This document shows positions 1 to 9,841 of a stretch of DNA of 64,000 nt, piece by piece. Source of the DNA: Prescottella sp. R16 (GTDB lineage: Bacteria; Actinomycetota; Actinomycetes; Mycobacteriales; Mycobacteriaceae); assembly GCF_030656875.1 (NCBI RefSeq), contig NZ_CP130943.1:4467252-4531251 (forward strand), written 5' to 3'. Position 1 is the stretch's first letter; every line of letters starts with the position of its first letter. Made by a program: the position numbers and the translations under genes. A model generated the notes under the pieces. It saw nothing but the letters and a program-made list of their open reading frames with translations. It was not told where the DNA came from and did no database searches.

Positions 1-1073
1 GCCTGCGCGAAGTCGTAGCCGGCGCCCTCCGTCCCGCCGTAGTAGGCGCGCACCGCACCGGACCGCGGATCGATCGAGACGACCGCCGTGCGCAGTTCGT
101 CGGGCTGACCGCCGAGGGTGCGCCGGACCGCGTCCACCGCCGCCTGCTGTGCCTTCGCGTCGATCGTCGTGGTGATCTGCAGGCCGCCGGTGTTCAGATC
201 CTGCTCGCTGATCCCGGACGCCTCGAGTTCCCGCACCACCTGGGTGCGGATCAACCCCTCCGGACCGGGTGTGACGTCGGGCGGCACCGCCGGCAACACG
301 TCCGGGAACTCGATATCGGCCCGTTCCGCGGCCGCCAGTACCCCCATCTCGACCATGCCGTCGAGCACATAGTTCCAGCGGGCCGTCAGCCCGTCCCGGT
401 TCGTGTCCGGATCCAGTGCGGACGGCGACTGGATCACCGCCGCCAGCACCACACCCTCGGGGAGCGTCAATCGGTCGACGGACTTGCCGAAGAACGCGTG
501 CGACGCGGCGGCGATACCGTACGCACCACGTCCGAAATAGATCGTGTTGAGGTAGGCGGCCAGGATCTCGTCCTTCGACCACTGCCGCGCCATCTTCGCC
601 GACACCACCAGCTCGCGTGCCTTGCGGATCACATTGCGGTCGGTGCCCACGAGCGCGTTCTTCACATACTGCTGCGTGATCGTCGACCCGCCGCCCGCGC
701 TCTCCCGGCCCAGCAGATTGTCGCGTCCGGCACGCAGGAACCCGGAGATCGAATACCCCGGATTGGAGTAGAACTCGCGGTCCTCCGCCGACAGCACCGC
801 ATTCCGGACATGACCGGGCACCGCGTCGAGCGGCACCTCCGTCCGATTGCCCTCCGGCGGAATCACCGTCGTCACCACCGTCGACCCGTCGGACGCGAAA
901 AGCGTCGCCACCTGGTTGGGCCGCATCTCGTCGGGACTCGGGACGTCGGCGAGTACGTACGCCATGCCGAGCAGGATCATCGGGACGATCACGACGAGCG
1001 CGAGAACACGCAGAATCCGGCGTCGGCGCGGTCGTGAAGGTGTGTGCGGTGGCGCGCTGCTCGTGGAGTTCAC
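1..1073 (-). CDS. ponA: Class A penicillin-binding protein (bifunctional transglycosylase/transpeptidase), 5' part
   Basis: Partial gene running off the left edge. It polymerises glycan strands from lipid II outside the membrane and should crosslink them through a C-terminal transpeptidase domain that lies mostly outside the window. The GTG at 1073 opens a short basic tail, then a membrane anchor (about residues 21-38, VLALVVIVPMILLGMAYVLA). The glycosyltransferase 51 motifs follow: SAEDREFYSNPGYS, in which the His usual after EDxxF is Asn, GGGSTITQQYVKNAL, and a RKARELVVSAKMA helix followed by LAAYLNTIYFGRGAYG. A GGAAG sequence sits about 8 nt before the GTG. The closest known family member by architecture is mycobacterial PonA1 (inference). 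The 229 bp between it and the next gene hold only its leader. Confidence 0.9.
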   Translation of the reverse strand, partial: MNSTSSAPPHTPSRPRRRRILRVLALVVIVPMILLGMAYVLADVPSPDEMRPNQVATLFASDGSTVVTTVIPPEGNRTEVPLDAVPGHVRNAVLSAEDREFYSNPGYSISGFLRAGRDNLLGRESAGGGSTITQQYVKNALVGTDRNVIRKARELVVSAKMARQWSKDEILAAYLNTIYFGRGAYGIAAASHAFFGKSVDRLTLPEGVVLAAVIQSPSALDPDTNRDGLTARWNYVLDGMVEMGVLAAAERADIEFPDVLPAVPPDVTPGPEGLIRTQVVRELEASGISEQDLNTGGLQITTTIDAKAQQAAVDAVRRTLGGQPDELRTAVVSIDPRSGAVRAYYGGTEGAGYDFAQ

Positions 1074-1302
1074 GTAGGTAACTTCCGGTCCGCAGTCGGT
1101 GACCCGCCCGGTGTCGGTCGGATCCGGTCGTCACCCGATCGTGGCACCTCACGCCGCCGTCGGCACGCCGATCACCACCATTCACCCCGGATCCCGGGAC
1201 GGACCGGACGTACCCGACACCACCGCGGGCGGTTGCTGTGGCATCGGCCGAGAGACCCGCGCAGCAACAGCCCGCCGCAGCCGCCCGCCTACAACCGGCC
1301 GA

Positions 1303-1494
1303 CTACAACCGTCGATGCGCGACGAGCGCCCCGCCGAGCGCCAGCACACATCCGAGCAGCACCAGGGACGCCGTGACCGACGGCTCACCGCGCACGATCG
1401 GGACGACCGCCGCGAGGAACGCCATGAACGTGAAGAACCCGAGGATGCCGATGAGCATTTCGAGGGACTGCCGTCCCCGCTGCGGTCTAGACAC
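1303..1494 (-). CDS. Small two-helix membrane protein at the end of the sugar importer operon
   Basis: A 63-aa protein starting at GTG 1494, 14 nt after the sugB stop, and so probably the last gene of the sugC-lpqY-sugA-sugB operon. Two hydrophobic segments are visible, MLIGILGFFTFMAFLAAVV and SLVLLGCVLALGGALV, joined by a short RGEPS turn. The N-terminus is basic (SRPQRGRQ) and the C-terminus ends AHRRL, giving a hairpin with both ends probably cytoplasmic. I do not recognise a family. Its position suggests an accessory subunit of the importer, but this is inferred only from linkage. CTG or an overlapping ATG further upstream are alternative starts. Confidence 0.6.
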   Translation of the reverse strand: MSRPQRGRQSLEMLIGILGFFTFMAFLAAVVPIVRGEPSVTASLVLLGCVLALGGALVAHRRL

Positions 1495-1508
1495 GTCCGG
1501 CCGCCATG

Positions 1509-2504
1509 TCAGCTCTTCACGCCGCCCGCGGTCAGGCCCGAAACGATGCGCCGCTGGAACAGCAGCACCATGATCACCAGGGGGATGGTGACGAGCGTGC
1601 CGGCCGCCATGATCGCCGCGTACGGCTGCTCCCACGAGTTCGCGCCCGCGAACCGGGCGATCGCAACGGTGACCGGTTCGGTGCTCTCCGTCGACAGCAG
1701 GCTCGACAGCATGAACTCGTTCCACGTGGCGATGAACGCGAGGATCGCGGTGGTGAACAGGGCGGGCGCGGCCAGCGGCAGGATCACCAGCCGGAACGCC
1801 TGGAACCGGGATGCACCGTCGATGCGGGCGGCCTCCTCGAGTTCCCACGGCAGATCCGACAGGAACGAGGTGAGCGTGTAGATCGTCAACGGCAGCACGA
1901 ACGAGATGTTCGGGATGATCAGCGCCTGGTACTGGCCGATCCAGCCGAAGTCGCCGAACAGTTGGAACAGCGGCGTCATGAGCGCGACGGTCGGGAACAT
2001 CGACGCGCCCAGAACGATGCCGGTGACGACGAACTTGCCGCGGAACTCGATGCGGGCCAGCGCGTACGCGGCGAACACACCGAGCAGCAGGCCGACGGCC
2101 GTCGTCACCACACCGATGATCAGGCTGTTGACGATGGCGCCGAGGAAGTCGTTGCCCTTGTCCGTGGACAGGGCGGCCCGGAAGTTGTCGAGCGTGACGT
2201 ACGTCGGCCACGGTGTCGTGTCGAAGGTGTGGTCGACGCGCCGGAATGCGGTGACGACCATCCAGTAGAACGGCGCCAGACCCCAGATCAGGATGATCGC
2301 GACACCGAGATAGGTGCGGGCCGCCTTGCCGCGGTCGGTGCGCCGGCGCGGCTTGTCGAGGACGGTGGCCCGGTCGGTGTCCGGCGGGGGAGTGAGGACC
2401 GCGGTCGCGGTCGGCACCGACGACGTCTGTGTCACCGCATGCGCGTCGTGGACGTCGTAGGCGTCGGGCTCGTCGTACTCGTCGGGCTTGCTGTGGCGTC
2501 CCAT
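1509..2504 (-). CDS. sugB: Sugar ABC transporter permease, SugB/MalG type
   Basis: A 331-aa inner-membrane permease of the carbohydrate-uptake (CUT1) class. The first 60 residues are a hydrophilic Asp/Tyr-rich tail (MGRHSKPDEYDEPDAYD). Six membrane segments follow, beginning with YLGVAIILIWGLAPFYWMVV. The EAA loop that docks on the ATPase reads EEAARIDGASRFQAFRLVIL with LPLAAP after it. The ATG at 2504 shares one base with the stop of the upstream permease gene, so translation is probably coupled. It pairs with that gene to form the membrane channel. Trehalose is the likely substrate by analogy with mycobacterial LpqY-SugABC, but sequence alone does not prove it. Confidence 0.85.
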   Translation of the reverse strand: MGRHSKPDEYDEPDAYDVHDAHAVTQTSSVPTATAVLTPPPDTDRATVLDKPRRRTDRGKAARTYLGVAIILIWGLAPFYWMVVTAFRRVDHTFDTTPWPTYVTLDNFRAALSTDKGNDFLGAIVNSLIIGVVTTAVGLLLGVFAAYALARIEFRGKFVVTGIVLGASMFPTVALMTPLFQLFGDFGWIGQYQALIIPNISFVLPLTIYTLTSFLSDLPWELEEAARIDGASRFQAFRLVILPLAAPALFTTAILAFIATWNEFMLSSLLSTESTEPVTVAIARFAGANSWEQPYAAIMAAGTLVTIPLVIMVLLFQRRIVSGLTAGGVKS

Positions 2505-3595
2505 CAGTGATCCGCTCCCTTCCGCTGCTCGTCCTGGGTACGCACCGCGTTGGCGCCGAGGAACTTCACCATGACGAACGCGACCGCGAAGATCAGTAGG
2601 AAGATCAGCGTCGACAGAGCGGACGCGCTCTGGAAGTTGCCCTGCCGGATGTCGGCCATCACCAGGATGGACAGCGTCGTGTTCGGGGTGGCACCGGATG
2701 TGCCGGACAGGATCGCGGGCAGGTCGTACATGCGGAGCACATCGAGGGTGCGGAACAGGACCGCGACCATGAGGGCGGGTTTGACCAGCGGCAGCGTGAT
2801 CTTCGTGAACCGCTGCCATGCGCTCGCGCCGTCGACCTTCGCGGCCTCGTACACGTCCTGCGGGATCATCTGCAGGCCCGCGAGGATGAGCAGCGCCATG
2901 AACGGTGTCGTCTTCCACACGTCGGCGATGATGACCGCGAACCTCGACGCCCACGGGTCGGTGGTCCACGCGATGGACGTGCCCATCAGCCGGTTCGCGA
3001 TGCCGTTCTCGGCGAAGATGAAGAACCACAGCTTCGCGGTGACCGCGGTGGGGATGGCCCACGGGATGAGCACGCTCGCCCGCAGCAGCGACCGGCCCCA
3101 GAACGTCTTGCCCATGACGGTGGCCATCCACAGGCCGAGCAGCACCTCGATCGCGACGGTGACGACGGCGAAGAACAGTGTCACCCACAACGCGGGCCAG
3201 AAGTCGTGGGAGAGGGTGCCGGGTGGGCACGTGCCCGCACCGGCACCGCAGTCCTGCACGAGCCACTGCAGGTAGTGCTTGAATCCGGCGAACCCACCGT
3301 CGGTGAATCGGCCGGTGTCGGGATCGATGCCCTTGTTCGCCTGGAACGACAGGTACACGGCACGGATCACCGGGTACACGATGACGACGGCCAGGATCAC
3401 CATCGTCGGGGCGATCAGCCAGACCGGCCGGAAGTCGCGCTTACGGCGCGCAGCGACCGTCGGGGATTCGTCGTCGTGACCCGTCCGCGTGGTGCCGGGG
3501 CCGGGCCCGGACACGCGACCGCCGTGGTCGGGATCGTCGACCCCGACCACGGCGCGGGCCTCGTCTGCTCGCCGCAGCTCAGCAGAGTCAGCCAT
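2504..3595 (-). CDS. sugA: Sugar ABC transporter permease, SugA/MalF type
   Basis: A 363-aa permease and partner of the downstream SugB-like subunit. About 55 hydrophilic residues precede the first membrane segment (VWLIAPTMVILAVVIVYPVI). A long periplasmic loop after it contains two cysteines (DCGAGAGTCPPG) that could form a disulfide. The EAA loop is EAAKVDGASAWQRFTKITLP. It starts at ATG 3595, only 23 nt after the binding-protein stop, in the usual binding protein-permease-permease order. The N-terminal extension is longer than in most family members. Function as a carbohydrate channel is well supported; the exact sugar is inferred. Confidence 0.87.
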   Translation of the reverse strand: MADSAELRRADEARAVVGVDDPDHGGRVSGPGPGTTRTGHDDESPTVAARRKRDFRPVWLIAPTMVILAVVIVYPVIRAVYLSFQANKGIDPDTGRFTDGGFAGFKHYLQWLVQDCGAGAGTCPPGTLSHDFWPALWVTLFFAVVTVAIEVLLGLWMATVMGKTFWGRSLLRASVLIPWAIPTAVTAKLWFFIFAENGIANRLMGTSIAWTTDPWASRFAVIIADVWKTTPFMALLILAGLQMIPQDVYEAAKVDGASAWQRFTKITLPLVKPALMVAVLFRTLDVLRMYDLPAILSGTSGATPNTTLSILVMADIRQGNFQSASALSTLIFLLIFAVAFVMVKFLGANAVRTQDEQRKGADH

Positions 3596-3618
3596 CGTGC
3601 GTTACCTGATCTCTCGTG

Positions 3619-4902
3619 TTACTTGGTGGCGTTGGTGATCGCCGCGGCCATGTCGCTGGTCGCCTGGTCGACGGTGACCTTGCCGTTCAGGGCAGCGCTG
3701 GCGTTGTCCATGATCGCCTTCGAGACACCCTCGTAGTACGGGGTGACCGGACGCGGCTGCGCGTTCTCGAGCGCCGCCTTCAGCGCCGGCAGGTACGGGT
3801 ACTTGGCGATCAGGGCCGGGTCGTCGTAGACGGACTTGAGGACCGGCGGGAACGACGCGTCCGCGAACGACATCTGGTTCTCCTCGTTCTGGACGAACGC
3901 GACGAAGTCCCGCGCGGTCGCCTTGTTCTTCGAGAAGACGTTGATGCCGTTGTTGAAGCCGCCGACGGTGGAGGCGCCGGGGCCGTTCGGGCCGACGATC
4001 GGTGCGACGGCAACCTTGCCCTGCACCTTCGAGCCGTCCTTCTCCGCGTTGTCCCACATGTACGGCCAGTTGTAGGCGTACGCGGACTCGCCGCCGACGA
4101 ACGCGAGGTTGGTCTCCTCCTCGGTGAACCCGGTGGAGCGCTTCGCGATGACGCCGGACTGGTAGGCGTCGACCAGTGCCTGCAGGCCCGCCTTCGCCTC
4201 CGGCGAGGTGACCTCGGGGGTCTTGCCGTCGTCGCCGACGACCGCACCGCCCCACGAGTTGATGAACTGGGTGGTGTTGATGACGAGGCCCTCGTACTGC
4301 TTGAGCTGCGTGACCATGCAGTCCGGAACCGTCTTGACCTGCTCGGTGGCGCAGCTCTCGCTCAGCGCGTTCCAGTCGGCGGGCGCCTGCGGAACCAGGT
4401 CGGTGCGGTAGTACAGCAGCTGCGCGTTGGTGTTCTGCGGTGCCGCGTACAGCGTGCCGCGGTAGGTCGCGGAGTCGACGGTGGCCGGCAGCAGCGGCTC
4501 GGTGTCGATCGCCAGCTCACCCTCGAGCGGCTGCAGCCAGCCGTTCGCGGCGAACTCTGCCGTCCACGGCAGGTCCAGGGCCATCACGTCGTAGTCGGCG
4601 TTGCCGGCCTGCAGCGACTGCACGAGCTTGGTGCGCTGATCGTTGGCCTCGCCCGGGAGCTCCTTGAGGGAGACCTGTTCGTTGGGGTGAGTGGCGTTCC
4701 ACTTGGCGATCACCGGCTGCAGCTTGTCGGTGTCGGTCTTGCCCATCGCGAAGGAGATCGCGCCGCGGCCGTCGAGGTTCTGTGTGACGGCGTCGTCGGT
4801 GTTACCGCCGCCCCCGTTGTCGCTCGAGCAGCCGGCGAGCGCGAGCAGCGCGACGGCCGAGGCCGCGACCGCCACCCGCGAACGCGTAGTGAATGAACGC
4901 AT
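3619..4902 (-). CDS. lpqY: Sugar-binding lipoprotein of the ABC importer, LpqY-like
   Basis: A 427-aa extracellular solute-binding protein anchored as a lipoprotein. The signal peptide MRSFTTRSRVAVAASAVALL is followed by the lipobox LAGC. I chose ATG 4902 because it gives this signal peptide and has GGAAAGG just upstream; longer frames add non-signal sequence. Segments VMALDLPWTAEFA and LYAAPQNTNAQLLYYRTDLV closely resemble M. tuberculosis LpqY ([33 protein letters not shown], from memory), so retrieval of trehalose released during mycolate metabolism is the favoured role. Other disaccharides remain possible. It lies 144 bp downstream of the ATPase gene, a gap long enough for its own promoter. 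Confidence 0.85.
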   Translation of the reverse strand: MRSFTTRSRVAVAASAVALLALAGCSSDNGGGGNTDDAVTQNLDGRGAISFAMGKTDTDKLQPVIAKWNATHPNEQVSLKELPGEANDQRTKLVQSLQAGNADYDVMALDLPWTAEFAANGWLQPLEGELAIDTEPLLPATVDSATYRGTLYAAPQNTNAQLLYYRTDLVPQAPADWNALSESCATEQVKTVPDCMVTQLKQYEGLVINTTQFINSWGGAVVGDDGKTPEVTSPEAKAGLQALVDAYQSGVIAKRSTGFTEEETNLAFVGGESAYAYNWPYMWDNAEKDGSKVQGKVAVAPIVGPNGPGASTVGGFNNGINVFSKNKATARDFVAFVQNEENQMSFADASFPPVLKSVYDDPALIAKYPYLPALKAALENAQPRPVTPYYEGVSKAIMDNASAALNGKVTVDQATSDMAAAITNATK

Positions 4903-5046
4903 GGTCCACCTTTCCGATAGACGATCCGGCTCCGACATCGGACGCCGTGTGGCGTCGTGAACGTCGGGCCGAGGCATATGTCGCCGCCTACTTTGGCACG
5001 AACAAGGCCCGGTTTCGGTCATTACACCCGGACTGGATCGGTCCGG

Positions 5047-6129
<1,083 letters not shown>

Positions 6130-6258
6130 GAGTGATGCGGTCCCTTCACCGGCAGGAACGTGCCGGACGATCCGAGTAAGGGTGGGCTGGCGGAGACTAG
6201 CGCCTGAATGCGTCCGGCGTCACATCGAGGTGATCCGAGCCGGTCCGGGATGTGGTTT

Positions 6259-6738
6259 CTACCGCACCGGCCGCAACCGCACGAAGTGGATGCGGCGTCC
6301 GGCCTCCCGGAAGTCGTCGGCGCTGCCGTCCACCTCGAAACCCATCACCCGGCACAGTCGGATCGCGAGCTTCCGGTGCTCGCTGCCGTAGCGGGCCATG
6401 AGCTCGCCCCCGGCCGCGGCATCGAGCAGTTCGGCGTCGACGTCCGCCCGGCGCCGCCCCGACTGCACGTGCGCGCGGGGATGCGCCTCGAGATTCCGGT
6501 ACCAGTCCGATTTCGTACCGAACCCGGCCGCAACCACCCAGCCGTCGGCGGTGTCGTCGTGGTTGACGACCTCGAGCACCACCTGCCGGGTCTTGCCACT
6601 ACGGCGGCCCACATGCTCGAGATACAGGAACCGGTGACCCAGCAGTGGCCCGAGATGCCATCGATACAGGGTGATCGGCAGCCGGAACAGCAGACGCTTC
6701 ACACCGGTCGGCGGGGTCGAGCGCTCGAGGATCCGCAT
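6259..6738 (-). CDS. Nitroreductase-family deazaflavin (F420)-dependent protein, Ddn-like
   Basis: A 159-aa protein of the DUF385/Ddn split-barrel family, which binds deazaflavin F420 and reduces quinones or nitro compounds. Family features visible are YLEHVGRRSGKTRQVVLEVV near residue 45, the segment GWVVAAGFGTKSDWYRNLEA, and HPRAHVQSGRR. The start at ATG 6738 gives the usual compact length; upstream codons in the same frame lack family-like sequence. It is transcribed away from the small membrane protein gene at 6843, with about 100 bp between them. The F420-type LLM enzyme at 7237 lies nearby, but no shared pathway is evident. Substrate unknown. Confidence 0.75.
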   Translation of the reverse strand: MRILERSTPPTGVKRLLFRLPITLYRWHLGPLLGHRFLYLEHVGRRSGKTRQVVLEVVNHDDTADGWVVAAGFGTKSDWYRNLEAHPRAHVQSGRRRADVDAELLDAAAGGELMARYGSEHRKLAIRLCRVMGFEVDGSADDFREAGRRIHFVRLRPVR

Positions 6739-6842
6739 GGGTCCAGTGTGCGCCCGCAGCCCGCCGGACGGGGCCGGTCGGAGGAACGGGCCACACCGAA
6801 TCACACGTATCGGAATCGAACCGGTCCCGATACCCTCGCCGG

Positions 6843-7166
6843 ATGACTCGAGAGGTTTCCACACCCGGGTGGACTCCGATGCTCGTCGGCATCCTGACCG
6901 GCTCGCTCGCGGCGCTGTGGCTCTATCTGCTCACGGTCGGCATACTCCGCGACGTGTGGGGCGTCGCCCCGCATCCGTCCGCCGGCGGCATGTACTGGGT
7001 GTGCCTGCTGCTGCCCTTCGCCGCGGGAGTCGCCGCGGCCGCGACGACGCTGGTCTGGCGGCGGGCCCGGCCCACAGCCTGGGCGTTCCTGACCACTTTC
7101 GTGGTGCTCGGCATCGGGATGGCCGCGTTCCAGAACTTCCTCGACACGTTCGCCGACCACATGTGA
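6843..7166 (+). CDS. Small conserved-type membrane protein, function unknown
   Basis: A 107-aa protein with three probable transmembrane helices (LVGILTGSLAALWLYLLTVG; VCLLLPFAAGVAAAATTLVW; AFLTTFVVLGIGMAAFQNFL). The short basic stretch WRRARPT between helices two and three would face the cytoplasm. I do not recognise the family. It starts at ATG 6843 and is followed after 70 bp by the F420-type oxidoreductase, which has its own ribosome binding site. Nothing visible ties it to a pathway. Confidence 0.6.
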   Translation: MTREVSTPGWTPMLVGILTGSLAALWLYLLTVGILRDVWGVAPHPSAGGMYWVCLLLPFAAGVAAAATTLVWRRARPTAWAFLTTFVVLGIGMAAFQNFLDTFADHM

Positions 7167-7236
7167 CCGATGTTCGGAGGCGGCGGCCCCGCCACGGGTC
7201 TACCGTGAGATGCACGTTCGCCGCGAAGGAGGCCCC

Positions 7237-8031
7237 ATGACCCGTCCCGTGCGTATCGGTATCCAGTTGCAGCCGCAGCACACCCCCGATTACGGCATGA
7301 TCCGCGACGCCGTACTGCGCGCCGAGGACGCCGGCGCCGACGTCGTCTTCAACTGGGACCACTTCTATCCGCTGTACGGCGATCAGGAGGGCGCGCACTT
7401 CGAGTGCTGGACGATGTTGGGGGCGTGGGCCGAGCAGACGGAGCGTGTCGAGATCGGCGCGCTGGTGAGCTGCGCCGGTTACCGCAATCCGGACCTGCTG
7501 GCGGACATGGCTCGCACGGTCGACCACATCAGTGGCGGCCGGCTGATCCTGGGGATCGGTGCGGGCTGGTTCGAGAAGGACTACGACGCGTACGGCTACG
7601 AGTTCGGGACCGCGGGGTCGCGGATCAAGCTGCTGGGGGAGTATCTGCCGCGGATCACGAACCGGCTCGGCACGCTCAATCCTGCTCCGACACGGCATAT
7701 TCCGTTGCTGATCGGGGGGAGCGGCGAGAAGAAGACGCTGCGTCTGGTCGCCGAGTACGCCGACGTCTGGCACGGGTTCGGTGATCGTGACGAGTTCGTC
7801 CGCAGGTCGGCGATCCTCGGCGAGCACTGCGGTGACGTGCAGCGCGACCCGCACGAGATCGAACGCTCCACCTGGTGGCACGGCCCCGATCAGGCGGCCG
7901 CGTACGTCGATGCCGGAGTCACCCTGTTCACCGTCAACTCGAGTGGCCCCGACTACGACCTGACCGAACTACGGGAAGCCCTCGCGTGGCGGGACGAGCA
8001 CACGCCGCCGCAACTGTCCGGGCTCGCCTAG
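7237..8031 (+). CDS. LLM-class F420-dependent oxidoreductase
   Basis: A 264-aa luciferase-like TIM-barrel enzyme of the F420-dependent class. Typical segments are DVVFNWDHFYPLYG near the N-terminus, ERVEIGALVSCAGYRNPDLL, the glycine-rich GGRLILGIGAGWFEKDYDAY and IPLLIGGSGEKKTLRLVAEY. I chose ATG 7237 because GAAGGAGG lies 6-7 nt upstream and the protein then opens with the usual beta strand (VRIGIQLQP); an ATG at 7210 lacks this. It is a little shorter than most family members. The substrate cannot be read from the sequence. The next gene starts 13 nt downstream, so co-transcription is possible but functionally unexplained. Confidence 0.8.
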   Translation: MTRPVRIGIQLQPQHTPDYGMIRDAVLRAEDAGADVVFNWDHFYPLYGDQEGAHFECWTMLGAWAEQTERVEIGALVSCAGYRNPDLLADMARTVDHISGGRLILGIGAGWFEKDYDAYGYEFGTAGSRIKLLGEYLPRITNRLGTLNPAPTRHIPLLIGGSGEKKTLRLVAEYADVWHGFGDRDEFVRRSAILGEHCGDVQRDPHEIERSTWWHGPDQAAAYVDAGVTLFTVNSSGPDYDLTELREALAWRDEHTPPQLSGLA

Positions 8032-8044
8032 AACGCCGAACACC

Positions 8045-9838
8045 GTGTCCGCCACCGCCGCTCCCCGAGTCCGCGCGGTGGCGGTCGTGTTCCTCCTGCT
8101 GGCGGTCCTGCTGGCGGCCTGTTCGTCGTCGAGGACCACGGCACCCACCGACCTGTGCTCGCCGCCGGGGGTGGACAGCGCGTCGGCACTGCCCGCGAAC
8201 TTCGACGCCGCGTCCACCGCCGCCACCGAGGACCGGTACACCACCGCGGACACGGTGCCGCTCGGCGACATCGACATCGGCGCGCTCGGTCTCGTCACGC
8301 CCGGTGTCCTGACCGTCGGGACGCTGTCGGACGCCCCGCCGAGCATCTGCGTCGACTCGGACAACGTCTTCACCGGCTTCGACAACGACCTGCTGCGCGC
8401 GGTCGCCGAGAAGCTGGGGTTGCGAATCCAGTTCGTGGGCACCGAGTTCGCGGGACTGCTCGCGCAGGTCGCCGGACACCGGTTCGACGTCGGATCGTCG
8501 TCGATCACCACCACCTCGGCGCGCCGCGACCTGGTCGGGTTCACCAACGGCTACGACTTCGGCTATTTCTCCCTCGTCGTCCCGAACGGCAGTGCGATCC
8601 AGGGGTTTCCGGATCTGACGGCGTCGACCCGGATCGGTGTGGTGCAGGGGACGGTGCAGGACGACTACGTCGTGAACACGCTCGGATTGGATCCGGTGAA
8701 GTTCCCGGACTACAACACCGCGTACGCGAACCTGAAGACCGGGCAGATCGACGCGTGGGTGGCGCCGTCGCAGCAGGCGCAGGGTGCGATCGCGCCGGGG
8801 GATCCGGCGTCGATCGTGGCGAACACGTTCAGCCTCGAGAACTATGTGGGCTGGGCCGTCGCGAAGGATCGTCCGGCGTTGATCGACGCCCTGAACTCCG
8901 GCCTCGACGCGGTGATCGCCGACGGGACGTGGGCGCGGCTGTACTCGGACTGGGTGCCGCGCGAGGTGCCGCCGGGATGGAAACCGGGCAGCAAGGCCGC
9001 ACCGGCCCCCGCTCTGCCCGACTTCGCCGCCATCGCCGCGCAGCAGACCCCGGCGGAGCAGACCACGGCCCAGCCGAAGTCGACGCTGCAACAGTTGAGG
9101 GACACGTTCTTCGACTGGGAACTGTACGAGCGGGCGTTCCCGGATCTGCTGCGCACCGGGCTACCGAACACCCTGATCCTGGCCGTGACGTCCGGTGTCG
9201 CGGGCACGGTGCTGGGCATGCTGCTCGCTGTCGCCGGCATCTCCCGCACCCGCTGGCTGCGCTGGCCGGCCCGCGTCTACACCGACGTCTTCCGGGGTCT
9301 GCCCGCCGTCGTGATCATCCTGCTCGTCGGGCTCGGGGTGGGACCGATCGTCAAGGGGCTCACCGGCAACAACCCGTACTGGCTGGGTGCGGCGGCACTG
9401 TCACTGCTCGCGGCCGCCTACATCGGTGAGATCTTCCGCTCCGGTATCCAGAGCGTCGAGCCCGGGCAGATGGAAGCCGCCCGGGCGCTGGGCTTCTCGT
9501 ATCGGCGGTCGATGGTGCTCGTCGTCGTTCCGCAGGGGGTGCGCCGTGTGCTGCCGGCCCTGATGAACCAGTTCATCTCGCTCGTGAAGGACTCGTCGCT
9601 GATCTACTTCCTGGGGTTGCTGGTGACGCAGCGCGAACTGTTCGCTGTCGGCCGCGACCTCAACGCACAGACCGGGAACCTGTCACCGCTCGTCGCGGCC
9701 GGACTGTTCTATCTGGCGCTGACGATCCCGCTCACCCATCTGGTCAACTACATCGACCGGCGGATGCGCACCGGCCGCCCGGACACCTCCGGGCCGCTCG
9801 ACGACCTCGAGCAGGCGATCGTCGTGGAGAGGGGCTGA
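8045..9838 (+). CDS. Amino-acid ABC transporter: binding protein fused to permease
   Basis: A 597-aa fusion. The N-terminus has a lipoprotein signal with lipobox LLAAC (cysteine near residue 22). A family 3 solute-binding domain occupies about residues 75-310 (GVLTVGTLSDAPPSICVD, FDNDLLRAVAEKLGLRIQFV, FDVGSSSITTTSARRDLVGF). A proline/glutamine-rich linker leads to a His/Glu/Gln-type permease domain from about residue 365, with TGLPNTLILAVTSGVAGTVL and the EAA loop QMEAARALGFSYRRSMVLVV. Start is GTG 8045. The 3-nt gap to the ATPase gene shows one operon for polar amino-acid uptake. Fusion tethers receptor and channel; both halves look complete. Confidence 0.88.
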   Translation: MSATAAPRVRAVAVVFLLLAVLLAACSSSRTTAPTDLCSPPGVDSASALPANFDAASTAATEDRYTTADTVPLGDIDIGALGLVTPGVLTVGTLSDAPPSICVDSDNVFTGFDNDLLRAVAEKLGLRIQFVGTEFAGLLAQVAGHRFDVGSSSITTTSARRDLVGFTNGYDFGYFSLVVPNGSAIQGFPDLTASTRIGVVQGTVQDDYVVNTLGLDPVKFPDYNTAYANLKTGQIDAWVAPSQQAQGAIAPGDPASIVANTFSLENYVGWAVAKDRPALIDALNSGLDAVIADGTWARLYSDWVPREVPPGWKPGSKAAPAPALPDFAAIAAQQTPAEQTTAQPKSTLQQLRDTFFDWELYERAFPDLLRTGLPNTLILAVTSGVAGTVLGMLLAVAGISRTRWLRWPARVYTDVFRGLPAVVIILLVGLGVGPIVKGLTGNNPYWLGAAALSLLAAAYIGEIFRSGIQSVEPGQMEAARALGFSYRRSMVLVVVPQGVRRVLPALMNQFISLVKDSSLIYFLGLLVTQRELFAVGRDLNAQTGNLSPLVAAGLFYLALTIPLTHLVNYIDRRMRTGRPDTSGPLDDLEQAIVVERG

Positions 9839-9841
9839 CGC

